5,605 nucleotides of DNA from an uncultured Ruminococcus sp. (GCA_902798605.1 CADBXH010000157.1:1-5605); one strand, 5' to 3'; positions 1 through 4,809 are shown, counted from the stretch's first letter. A program made the numbers and translations. Notes: a model not told the origin generated them from the sequence alone.

Positions 1-15
1 GAAAGACTCAAGTAA
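1..15 (+). CDS. 3' end of an upstream gene, possibly sufC (partial)
   Basis: Reading from base 1 gives the codons for E-R-L-K followed by a TAA stop at 13-15. The stop overlaps the Shine-Dalgarno sequence of the next gene (TAAGGAGG), which is typical of translationally coupled operon genes. In SUF operons of Clostridia the gene before a SufB/SufD-family gene is usually sufC, the ATPase. With only four residues visible, that identity is inference from context alone. Confidence 0.35.
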   Translation, partial: ERLK

Positions 16-20
16 GGAGG
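14..20 (+). promoter_or_regulatory. Ribosome binding site of the SufB/SufD-family gene
   Basis: AAGGAGG lies 7 bases before the ATG at 28 and overlaps the preceding stop codon. It fixes the start of the 308-residue protein and suggests coupling to an upstream operon gene. No promoter is visible before it. Confidence 0.85.
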
Positions 21-27
21 TTCAGGA

Positions 28-954
28 ATGTTAGGCTTAGACGATATTTCAAAAATGATTCTAAACGAGGTCGCCGACATCACTGACGAACCTCAGGGCG
101 CATATAATTTCCGCGTCAACAGCGGTCTCGCAGGCAGAAACACAACCGAAAACATCAACATTGTTTCAAAGGAAAACGGTTCGGGTATCGACATTTTCAT
201 CAAACCCGACACCAAGGGTGAAAACGTGCACATTCCCGTCGTTATCAGCGAGAGCGGCGTTAAGGAGAAGGTATACAACGACTTTTTCATCGGCGACAAC
301 TGCGATGTGACCATCGTAGCCGGCTGCGGCATCGACAACTGCGGCGCGCACGATTCTCAGCACGACGGCATTCACCGCTTTTATGTCGGCAAGAACTCGC
401 GCATTAAGTACGTAGAGAAGCACTACGGCTCCGGAAACGGCGAAGGCAAGCGCATTCTCAACCCCGTCACCGAGGTATACATGGAGGAAAACGGAGTGAT
501 GGAAATGGAGATGGAGCAGATCAAGGGCGTTGACTCCACAGACCGCATGACGATTGCCGAACTCAAAGCAGGCGCCAAGCTGCTTATAAAGGAGCGTCTG
601 ATGACTCACGGCAGCCAGACCGCTGTCAGCGGCTACAAGGTTTCTCTAAACGGTGAAGGCTCTACAGCCGACGTTGTTTCGCGCTCGGTCGCAAGAGATA
701 CCTCTGAGCAAACCTTTAACGCCTGTATCGCCGGCAACGCTCCTTGCAGCGGCCACACAGAATGCGACTCGATCATTATGGACAGCGGCAAAATACTCGC
801 TATCCCCTCTCTTGAGGCAAACAACGTGGACGCTATGCTCGTTCACGAGGCGGCTATCGGCAAAATCGCGGGCGACCAGCTGATCAAGCTGATGACCCTC
901 GGTCTGACTGAAGCGGAAGCCGAACAGCAGATTATCAACGGATTTTTGAGCTGA
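28..954 (+). CDS. sufB: SufB/SufD-family Fe-S cluster assembly scaffold protein
   Basis: Member of the SufB/SufD family, the cytoplasmic scaffold that works with the ATPase SufC to build iron-sulfur clusters. At 308 residues it is much shorter than E. coli SufB (495). It is close to the short SufB/SufD-like proteins of Clostridia and archaea, which lack the N-terminal region. The family C-terminal core is clear: GHTECDS at about 242-248, a proline-containing strand at 256-262, the HEA motif at 273-275, then a helical tail ending NGFL. By alignment from memory, C246 corresponds to E. coli SufB C405 and H273/E274 to H433/E434, the residues used in cluster assembly. That makes it SufB-like in chemistry, although databases may call such proteins SufD. 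The beta-helix middle (about 40-230) is rich in alternating polar and hydrophobic strands. The start is set by the Shine-Dalgarno at 14-20. A terminator follows at once, so this is the last gene of its operon. Confidence 0.9.
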   Translation: MLGLDDISKMILNEVADITDEPQGAYNFRVNSGLAGRNTTENINIVSKENGSGIDIFIKPDTKGENVHIPVVISESGVKEKVYNDFFIGDNCDVTIVAGCGIDNCGAHDSQHDGIHRFYVGKNSRIKYVEKHYGSGNGEGKRILNPVTEVYMEENGVMEMEMEQIKGVDSTDRMTIAELKAGAKLLIKERLMTHGSQTAVSGYKVSLNGEGSTADVVSRSVARDTSEQTFNACIAGNAPCSGHTECDSIIMDSGKILAIPSLEANNVDAMLVHEAAIGKIAGDQLIKLMTLGLTEAEAEQQIINGFLS

Positions 955-963
955 TACATCAAC

Positions 964-992
964 GGCGGCAGATAAACTGCCGCCTGTTTTTT
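964..992 (+). terminator. Intrinsic terminator of the suf operon
   Basis: A perfect 8-bp stem (GGCGGCAG at 964-971 with CTGCCGCC at 977-984) and 5-base loop are followed by TGTTTTTT. The T-run at 987-992 overlaps the stop codon of the convergent tspO gene. On the minus strand the hairpin is not followed by a T-run, so it looks one-directional. Confidence 0.88.
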
Positions 993-1449
993 ATTTATTC
1001 AGAAGATACACGCCGAGATTAAGGTAGGTCGCAAAAATCACCCACACGGCATATGGTATTTGAAGCAGACCTGCGGTTCTGTCCTTCGAGTAGAATTTGA
1101 ACACCATGACGAGCACCAATACGTCAAGAAGGATAATCCAGAAGAACGCGAAAAGACGCCATTTGAGCAAAAAGAACGCAATCGGCCACAGCAGGTTCAC
1201 ACCGAGCTGCAGATAATAGATAAGCGAATCCGAAGACTCCGGTCTGCCTGTCTGTCTTATCATTCCATAGGACACGCCCATGAGTATATAAAGGATAGTC
1301 CAGACAATCGGGAAAAGAATCCCGGGCGGTGACAGCGGCGGATGATTGAGTGTATCATAATCCATAGAACTCATTGTGAGGAATCCGACCGCCGCTCCAA
1401 GAAGCAGCGGCACCGCGATCGCTGAAGCATAATTTCGCAGCTTTGACAT
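991..1449 (-). CDS. tspO: TspO/MBR family membrane protein
   Basis: A 152-residue TspO/MBR (tryptophan-rich sensory / translocator) family protein of the cytoplasmic membrane, normal length for the family. Family members bind porphyrins or other small hydrophobic ligands; the true role in this organism is unknown. Five hydrophobic segments are visible at roughly 8-25, 43-64, 75-97, 100-117 and 126-150. Family signatures seen: NHPPLSPPGILFPIVWTILY around 35-54, NLLWP at 85-89, and PYAVWVIFATYLN at 132-144. The start is ATG at 1449, with GGAGA at 1456-1460. A longer open frame runs upstream to 1659, but its N-terminus is only the reverse reading of tRNA-Gly and is not real. The gene converges with the suf operon, 36 bases between stops, and diverges from tRNA-Gly. 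Confidence 0.92.
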   Translation of the reverse strand: MSKLRNYASAIAVPLLLGAAVGFLTMSSMDYDTLNHPPLSPPGILFPIVWTILYILMGVSYGMIRQTGRPESSDSLIYYLQLGVNLLWPIAFFLLKWRLFAFFWIILLDVLVLVMVFKFYSKDRTAGLLQIPYAVWVIFATYLNLGVYLLNK

Positions 1450-1483
1450 ATTATCTCTCCGTTTTCTAAATGTATTTACTATT

Positions 1484-1514
1484 AGTATATTAAACGGAAA
1501 GGCGGAATATTCAA
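1484..1514 (-). promoter_or_regulatory. Possible tspO promoter
   Basis: On the minus strand TTGAAT (1509-1514) precedes TATACT (1484-1489) with a long 19-base spacer. An alternative -10, TAATAT, would give 16 bases. The position is sensible for the gene starting at 1449, but the match is moderate. Confidence 0.35.
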
Positions 1515-1546
1515 AACAGATTACAGGATTTTTTACACAGATAATC

Positions 1547-1575
1547 TTGACAACGAAATAAAAGAATGCTATAAT
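1547..1575 (+). promoter_or_regulatory. Consensus promoter of tRNA-Gly
   Basis: TTGACA at 1547-1552 and TATAAT at 1570-1575, separated by 17 bases, both exact consensus. Transcription would begin a few bases before the tRNA at 1594, as expected for a strong stable-RNA promoter. Confidence 0.92.
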
Positions 1576-1593
1576 ACATATTGTTGCAGATAT

Positions 1594-1667
1594 GCGGATG
1601 TAGTTTAGTGGTAGAACTTCAGCCTTCCAAGCTGATCGTGAGGGTTCGATTCCCTTCATCCGCTCCA
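1594..1667 (+). tRNA. tRNA-Gly (anticodon TCC)
   Basis: A complete cloverleaf. The acceptor stem GCGGATG (1594-1600) pairs with CATCCGC (1657-1663), the discriminator base is T, and CCA (1665-1667) is encoded. The anticodon stem TCAGC/GCTGA encloses the loop CTTCCAA, with anticodon TCC at 1626-1628, reading GGA and probably other GGN codons. The T arm contains GGTTCGATT. It is a single-gene transcription unit with its own consensus promoter and terminator. Confidence 0.97.
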
Positions 1668-1670
1668 GAT

Positions 1671-1707
1671 AAAAACGGAAGTACTTTTGTACTTCCGTTT
1701 TTGTTTT
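1671..1707 (+). terminator. Terminator of tRNA-Gly (bidirectional shape)
   Basis: A perfect inverted repeat, AAAAACGGAAGTAC (1671-1684) and its complement (1689-1702), with loop TTTT, then GTTTT. Because the stem begins with five A, it also has a T-run on the minus strand and could stop transcription from either side. Confidence 0.9.
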
Positions 1708-1742
1708 CCATGAAAACAGACTCTGTTTTGGCTTGCATAATC

Positions 1743-1771
1743 AAAAAGGAACATCAACTGATGTTCCTTTT
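1743..1771 (-). terminator. Terminator of the tRNA-Thr/tRNA-Tyr unit
   Basis: An inverted repeat, AAAAGGAACATC (1744-1755) with GATGTTCCTTTT (1760-1771), loop AACT. On the minus strand the stem ends in five T (A at 1743-1747). It lies 4 bases past the CCA end of tRNA-Tyr. Confidence 0.87.
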
Positions 1772-1775
1772 CTGA

Positions 1776-1860
1776 TGGTGGGAGAAGGTGGATTCGAACC
1801 ACCGAAGCATGACGCAACAGATTTACAGTCTGCCCCCTTTGGCCACTCGGGAATTCTCCC
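1776..1860 (-). tRNA. tRNA-Tyr (anticodon GTA)
   Basis: Read on the minus strand, the acceptor stem GGGAGAA pairs with TTCTCCC (plus 1780-1786), the discriminator is A, and CCA is encoded (plus TGG at 1776-1778). The anticodon stem CAGA.. encloses CTGTAAA, giving anticodon GTA (plus TAC at 1824-1826). The extended variable arm marks a class II tRNA, as expected for bacterial tRNA-Tyr. It lies 13 bases after tRNA-Thr and is probably cut from the same transcript. Confidence 0.96.
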
Positions 1861-1873
1861 ATATTAAATTGAT

Positions 1874-1949
1874 TGGAGCTGGTGGACGGACTTGAACCCC
1901 CGACCTGCTGATTACAAATCAGCTGCTCTACCAACTGAGCTACACCAGC
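1874..1949 (-). tRNA. tRNA-Thr (anticodon TGT)
   Basis: On the minus strand the acceptor stem GCTGGTG pairs with CACCAGC, the discriminator is T, and CCA is encoded (plus TGG at 1874-1876). The anticodon stem GCTGA/TCAGC encloses TTTGTAA, giving anticodon TGT (plus ACA at 1914-1916), which reads ACA and probably other ACN codons. It is the first gene of a two-tRNA leftward unit with tRNA-Tyr. Confidence 0.97.
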
Positions 1950-1978
1950 GTGTTCATTGTTTTCTCAAGTGCTCTAAT

Positions 1979-2007
1979 AATATAACACAAAATGACCCGT
2001 TTGTCAA
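1979..2007 (-). promoter_or_regulatory. Promoter of the tRNA-Thr/tRNA-Tyr unit
   Basis: On the minus strand TTGACA (plus 2002-2007) is separated by 17 bases from TATATT (plus 1979-1984). It sits about 30 bases upstream of tRNA-Thr and diverges from the tRNA-Met promoter. Confidence 0.88.
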
Positions 2008-2072
2008 CCCCTTTTTTAATTAATTCCAAGATATTTTGACAATAATATTTTTCAGGAATTTTCAAAATCCTA

Positions 2073-2101
2073 TTGACAAAAAGATAAATATATCGTATAA
2101 T
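2073..2101 (+). promoter_or_regulatory. Consensus promoter of the tRNA-Met/tRNA-Leu unit
   Basis: TTGACA at 2073-2078 and TATAAT at 2096-2101, with exactly 17 bases between them. It is followed 25 bases later by tRNA-Met. Confidence 0.92.
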
Positions 2102-2126
2102 AATAAGGCTGAATTTCAGCAGAGAT

Positions 2127-2203
2127 GGCGGAATAGCTCAGTTGGCTAGAGCATTCGGTTCATACCCGAAGTGTCGTAGGTTCGAGTCCTATTTCCGCTA
2201 CCA
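2127..2203 (+). tRNA. tRNA-Met, elongator type (anticodon CAT)
   Basis: A complete cloverleaf with encoded CCA at 2201-2203. The anticodon stem TTCGG/CCGAA encloses TTCATAC, with anticodon CAT at 2161-2163. The acceptor stem GGCGGAA pairs with TTCCGCT, so the first pair is G1-U72. I recall the same wobble pair in the B. subtilis elongator tRNA-Met. An initiator tRNA would have an unpaired C1-A72 and three G-C pairs in the anticodon stem, which this lacks. The CAT anticodon could also mark a tRNA-Ile (lysidine-modified), but the overall match to elongator Met is better. Confidence 0.93.
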
Positions 2204-2218
2204 GTCCGGGTCACCATT

Positions 2219-2244
2219 GCGCCCCTTACGTTTGTGAGGGGCGT
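2219..2244 (+). other. Strong hairpin between tRNA-Met and tRNA-Leu
   Basis: GCGCCCCTTAC (2219-2229) pairs with GTGAGGGGCGT (2234-2244), with two G-T wobbles and a 4-base loop. No T-run follows, so it is not a standard intrinsic terminator. It sits inside what appears to be a single Met-Leu transcript, because no promoter is visible between the two tRNAs. A role in 3'-end processing of tRNA-Met is possible; alternatively it is a decayed terminator. Confidence 0.6.
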
Positions 2245-2258
2245 AATTCATATCCTTC

Positions 2259-2345
2259 GCCGGTGTGGTGGAATAGGCAGACACAAGGGACTTAAAATCC
2301 CTCGGAGTAAAATCCGTACCGGTTCGAGTCCGGTCACCGGCACCA
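2259..2345 (+). tRNA. tRNA-Leu (anticodon TAA)
   Basis: The acceptor stem GCCGGTG (2259-2265) pairs with CACCGGC (2335-2341), the discriminator is A, and CCA is encoded (2343-2345). The anticodon stem AGGGA/TCCCT encloses CTTAAAA, with anticodon TAA at 2293-2295, reading UUA and UUG. The long variable arm fits class II tRNA-Leu. It is probably co-transcribed with tRNA-Met. Confidence 0.97.
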
Positions 2346-2347
2346 GT

Positions 2348-2391
2348 ATGAGTGTTCATAACGGATTTAAGTTATGGACACTCATTCTTTT
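2348..2391 (+). terminator. Terminator of the tRNA-Met/tRNA-Leu unit
   Basis: A 15-bp stem (2348-2362 with 2371-2385, one G-T wobble) and 8-base loop are followed by TTCTTTT. It begins two bases after the CCA of tRNA-Leu. Confidence 0.85.
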
Positions 2392-2416
2392 ATTCAATTC
2401 CTTCTGATTTGTATGT

Positions 2417-2449
2417 AGTGAGCAGGTTTTGCGCCTGCTCACTTTTCTC
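2417..2449 (+). terminator. Second rightward hairpin terminator
   Basis: AGTGAGCAGG (2417-2426) pairs perfectly with CCTGCTCACT (2434-2443) around a 7-base loop, followed by TTTCTCTT. The T-rich tail is on the plus strand, so it points the same way as the tRNA terminator just upstream. It lies next to the 3' end of the recombinase relic (minus strand) and may have come with that element. It lacks a minus-strand T-run and so does not look like the recombinase terminator. Confidence 0.6.
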
Positions 2450-2732
2450 TTATGCGGACTTTGCTGTGGGGATATACTCCACATCTACGCCCTTTCGGGT
2501 ATTGGCTTTGTAGTTGTTTCCGTCGGTTTCTGGTAACTCCAAGAAGCCTACGAAGCGGTAATAGATAACTATACGCTGGGTGTAGTTCTTTTTGCCGCCT
2601 TTCTTTTCGTACACGTCGATATGGTCGATCAGTTCTCGGAGCATTGGTGCGGTGAGAGTTTCCATCTCCATATTTTTTAACGAGTTTCTCAATCTATTCA
2701 TTACTTTTAGCTGTTTCGACACTGTATTTATT
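2450..2732 (-). pseudogene. C-terminal relic of a large serine recombinase (DUF4368 type)
   Basis: The intact C-terminal part (about 73 residues, from 2671 to the stop at 2450) matches the DUF4368 end of large serine recombinases of clostridial integrative elements. It has METLTAPMLRELIDHIDVYE, then TQRIVIYYRFVG, then TRKGVDVEYIP. Full-length relatives are about 500-560 residues, so the catalytic N-terminal domain is gone. Just upstream, in the next frame, IEKLVKKYGD (2693-2664) would continue the family sequence directly into METLTAP, and NKYSVETAKSNE (2732-2697) may precede it, broken by a TAG at 2694-2696. The pattern therefore suggests one frameshift plus one nonsense change. The only in-frame start for the open part is a GTG with no Shine-Dalgarno. 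It sits right beside tRNA genes and is probably the remnant of an excised or decayed element. The family assignment is confident; the frameshift reconstruction is inference. Confidence 0.85.
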
Positions 2733-2826
2733 ATTTATTTGTATTTATTTTTTACAAAACAGTCGTAACTTTTTATTAATTTAAGGCATTATCTAAAAAA
2801 TACAACTCATATTATTCTTTTAAATG

Positions 2827-2855
2827 TTTCATTTTCCGGATTAATGTGCTACAAT
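2827..2855 (+). promoter_or_regulatory. Extended -10 promoter of pyrB
   Basis: TGCTACAAT places an extended -10 (TGn) directly before TACAAT at 2850-2855. The -35 position 17 bases upstream reads TTTCAT (2827-2832), a poor match. The predicted leader is only about 25 bases, leaving no room for a PyrR-type attenuator. Confidence 0.6.
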
Positions 2856-2886
2856 ATTCCTTAGAATACGGAAGGGTTGTGAGAAA

Positions 2887-3954
2887 ATGACCAACAAAAA
2901 CCTGATTGACCTTGAGGCTATGTCGGTAAAGCAAATCGATAAGCTCGTCAAAAAGGCAAAGAAAATTATGCAGAGTCCTGCGGACTACCGCCATGCCTGC
3001 GACGGAAAAATACTGGCTACACTGTTCTATGAGCCAAGCACACGCACTCAGATGTCTTTTCAGACCGCAATGCTCAAGCTCGGCGGAAGAACTATCGGCT
3101 TTGACAATCCGATGAACTCCTCTGTTGCAAAGGGCGAAAATCTAAAGGATACAATCGCCGTCATAAGCGGTTACTCAGACATCATCGCCATCAGGCATCC
3201 GACAGAGGGTACGGCAATGGCAGCTTCGCTGTACTCCGAGGTTCCCGTTATCAACTGCGGCGACGGCGGTCACCTCCACCCCACTCAGACTCTCACCGAC
3301 ATTGTTACATTAAGCTGTGAGAAAGGCAGACTGGATCACCTTAAAATAGGCGTGTGCGGAGATTTGCTTAACGGACGCACAGTGCATTCACTTATAAAAG
3401 CTCTTTCGAAGTATGAGGGCAATTCGTTTGTACTGATTTCGACTCCGGAACTGAGCGTGCCGATATATATTATTGATATACTCGAAAAGAACCACTGCAG
3501 ATACGAGATCTCAAACAGTCTGGCAGAAGCTGTCAAAGACCTTGATATGCTGTATATGACGAGGATTCAGAGAGAAAGATTTGGAAGCGAGGAAGATTAT
3601 CAGGCGCAGAAGGACGTCTTCGTTCTTGATAAGGAAAAGCTTTCAAACGCGCGCGAGGATATGATTATCCTTCACCCGCTGCCAAGGGTCAACGAGATTA
3701 CCGTTGAAATCGACGACGATCCGAGAGCACTGTATTTCAAACAGGCTCAGTACGGAATGTTCGGAAGAATGGCGCTGATTCTTCTGCTGCTCCAGGACGA
3801 GGACTTTGTTCTCAACGAAAGGGATACATTTGTCTCCGAACACCACTGCAAAAACGCAAGGTGCATTACTCAGAGCGAGGATTATCTCCCCCGACGCAGC
3901 TATGAAAAACTCGGAATGCAGATGTGTGACTTCTGTGATAAAAGAATGGACTAA
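2887..3954 (+). CDS. pyrB: Aspartate carbamoyltransferase with PyrI-like zinc tail
   Basis: Catalytic chain of aspartate carbamoyltransferase, which joins carbamoyl phosphate and L-aspartate to N-carbamoyl-aspartate in the first committed step of pyrimidine synthesis (cytoplasm). Active-site residues are all present (E. coli numbers in brackets): STRT 51-54 [52-55], K82 [84], R103 [105], H131 [134], Q134 [137], R164 [167], R226 [229], Q228 [231] and HPLPR 263-267. At 355 residues it is about 45 longer than a normal PyrB. After about residue 315 there is a tail with C321, C326, C347 and C350 (C-x4-C-x20-C-x2-C). This resembles the zinc site of E. coli PyrI (C-x4-C-x23-C-x2-C), including CKNARCITQSE against CPNSNCISHAE. 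The PyrI nucleotide-binding domain is absent and no pyrI follows. The ATG at 2887 has GGAAGG at 2870-2875. The gene stands alone. Confidence 0.97.
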   Translation: MTNKNLIDLEAMSVKQIDKLVKKAKKIMQSPADYRHACDGKILATLFYEPSTRTQMSFQTAMLKLGGRTIGFDNPMNSSVAKGENLKDTIAVISGYSDIIAIRHPTEGTAMAASLYSEVPVINCGDGGHLHPTQTLTDIVTLSCEKGRLDHLKIGVCGDLLNGRTVHSLIKALSKYEGNSFVLISTPELSVPIYIIDILEKNHCRYEISNSLAEAVKDLDMLYMTRIQRERFGSEEDYQAQKDVFVLDKEKLSNAREDMIILHPLPRVNEITVEIDDDPRALYFKQAQYGMFGRMALILLLLQDEDFVLNERDTFVSEHHCKNARCITQSEDYLPRRSYEKLGMQMCDFCDKRMD

Positions 3955-3985
3955 AAGAAAACGGGGTCGGTAAAACCGATCCCGT
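3953..3985 (-). terminator. Hairpin after pyrB, T-tract on the minus strand
   Basis: ACGGGGTCGG (3961-3970) pairs with CCGATCCCGT (3976-3985), one G-T wobble, loop TAAAA. On the plus strand no T-run follows, so it is a weak terminator for pyrB. On the minus strand it is followed by TTTCTTTTAG, a good tail, which would stop leftward transcription before it runs antisense into pyrB. Confidence 0.6.
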
Positions 3986-4000
3986 AACTGAATTATACAA

Positions 4001-4031
4001 AAAGAAAAGCGGTGACAACGCGTCACCGCTT
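4001..4031 (-). terminator. Terminator of the decayed minus-strand gene
   Basis: A perfect 10-bp stem (AAGCGGTGAC 4007-4016 with GTCACCGCTT 4022-4031) with loop AACGC. On the minus strand the tail is TTTTCTTTTTG (plus 4008-3998). It lies 8 bases past the last stop of the decayed gene. It forms a tandem pair with the hairpin at 3961-3985. Confidence 0.8.
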
Positions 4032-4038
4032 AATCATT

Positions 4039-4613
4039 TCAAATTAATTCCTTACCCTGCAGGGTTTGGTAAAAGAGGCTTAACTGTTCTTTGGACTCAT
4101 CTCCGTAAATAAATTCACCGAATTCAAGATAAGTATTACATTGGACCTTTCTCCGTTCGTAGAATAGCCGTTAAAAATTTACCTAGCGCATGGGATTAAT
4201 CTCCAATTCTGAAATTTATATCCGACAGCTAATGCTGCAAAAATCAAATTCTCATCGGTCTGTCCTCAGAAAACAAAAGAATTAATTATCAAACCAGTTT
4301 ATATTAAATTGTAAGAAGTCCGTTTTCATCCCAATTTTCATTGAGTAAAGAATGCTTCCTTTATCCGGGGCTGCTGTGACGAAATATGTGAAATGAAAGT
4401 TAAATTAGATGATGAACAAGCATCTTGGCAGCTAACGGTTCAAGTCGTAATCCGAAAATGTAATTTTTTGTTTCATAAACAATTAAATGATTCGCTGACC
4501 GACTCCGATAAAGTATTCAAGCTTAGTCCCGACGAAATCGGGATTCATACATTGGGGGGCAAGCTCCGAATGTAGGTCATGATACGATAGTTGTAAGGAA
4601 TCTTAGCTTTCAT
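4039..4613 (-). pseudogene. Decayed gene of unknown family with intact expression signals
   Basis: On the minus strand AAAGGAGGTC lies 5 bases before an ATG at 4613, under a perfect promoter (4647-4675), and the region ends in a terminator. The frame opens with MKAKIPYNYRIMTYIRSLPP but stops after 22 codons at 4545, just past a run of six C. Protein-like stretches then continue in shifting frames: MNPDFVGTKLEYFIGVG, then HLIVYETKNYIFGLRLEP and AAKMLVHHLI to a stop at 4400, then NENWDENGLLTI, GQTDENLIFAALAVGYKF, SHALGKFLTAILRTEKGP, and finally YLEFGEFIYGDESKEQLSLF ending at TGA 4039-4041. Joined, they would make one protein of about 190 residues, needing at least six frame changes. I do not recognise the family. 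A 60-codon frame on the opposite strand (4393-4575) is treated as a shadow. The alternative is a non-coding RNA of about 600 bases from the same promoter. Confidence 0.6.
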
Positions 4614-4615
4614 AT

Positions 4616-4625
4616 TAAGACCTCC
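4616..4625 (-). promoter_or_regulatory. Strong ribosome binding site of the decayed gene
   Basis: On the minus strand AAGGAGGTCT lies directly before TAATATG, a near-perfect anti-16S match at good spacing. It supports the view that this locus was once a translated gene. Confidence 0.75.
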
Positions 4626-4646
4626 TTTTGTCTTTTCTTTGTCTAT

Positions 4647-4675
4647 ATTATACAGCATAGTTTTAACATTGTCAA
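4647..4675 (-). promoter_or_regulatory. Perfect consensus promoter of the decayed minus-strand gene
   Basis: On the minus strand TTGACA (plus 4670-4675), a 17-base spacer, then TATAAT (plus 4647-4652). Both hexamers are exact consensus. The start would be near 4640, giving a leader of about 27 bases to the ATG at 4613. Confidence 0.88.
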
Positions 4676-4719
4676 GTATTTTAATAAAAATCTTTTAAAT
4701 TTTATTTTTAAAAATACTC

Positions 4720-4748
4720 TTGCACTTGATTTTCAAATGTGTTATAAT
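4720..4748 (+). promoter_or_regulatory. Promoter of an orphan short transcript
   Basis: TTGCAC (4720-4725), a 17-base spacer, TATAAT (4743-4748). It diverges from the minus-strand promoter at 4647-4675. No gene lies downstream on the plus strand; a terminator follows within 50 bases. Confidence 0.6.
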
Positions 4749-4754
4749 AAAAAA

Positions 4755-4809
4755 GGTGAGTTGTAAAAATTCGCTGCAAATACCCGAGAGATCGGGTTTT
4801 TAATTTTTT
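4755..4809 (+). ncRNA. Candidate small RNA of about 50 nt
   Basis: The stretch between the promoter at 4720-4748 and a hairpin terminator would give a self-contained short RNA. The terminator is ACCCGA/TCGGGT (4782-4787 with 4792-4797) with loop GAGA, then a T-run, AA and TTTTTT. No known small-RNA family is recognised. It could instead be the leftover leader of a lost gene, because a terminator this close to the start is also what an attenuator looks like. The next gene to the right is on the other strand. Confidence 0.4.
4783..4809 (+). terminator. Terminator of the orphan short transcript
   Basis: CCCGA, loop GAGA, TCGGG (4783-4796), followed by TTTTTAATTTTTT. The stem is short (5-6 bp) but the T-tract is long. 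Confidence 0.7.

Noticed and set aside
166..883. Several open frames overlapping the SufB/SufD-family gene on both strands
   Set aside because: They are shadows of a well-supported gene with a strong ribosome binding site and family motifs.
1450..1659. A 70-codon N-terminal extension of TspO
   Set aside because: Its first residues are the typical spurious translation of a tRNA read in reverse (here tRNA-Gly), and it crosses the divergent tRNA promoter. The ATG at 1449 has a ribosome binding site and gives the normal TspO length.
1581..1934. Open frames across the tRNA-Gly, Tyr and Thr genes
   Set aside because: They are translations through tRNA genes and their terminators, with no coding evidence.
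3336..4026. Minus-strand open frames opposite pyrB
   Set aside because: They are antisense shadows. The conserved ATCase active site is on the plus strand, and one frame runs through the hairpin terminators.
4528..4542. Hairpin CCCGA/TCGGG matching the stem of the orphan RNA terminator
   Set aside because: A 5-bp stem is too short to claim homology. The loops differ, and it lies within the decayed gene without a T-run.
4393..4575. A 60-codon open frame on the plus strand inside the decayed minus-strand gene
   Set aside because: It has no Shine-Dalgarno and no promoter on that strand, and it lies wholly antisense to a unit with strong promoter, ribosome site and terminator signals. It reads fairly protein-like, so it is not excluded entirely.
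4756..4803. A 15-codon GTG-initiated frame in the orphan RNA
   Set aside because: It has no Shine-Dalgarno, its reading runs through the terminator hairpin, and nothing suggests a peptide product.
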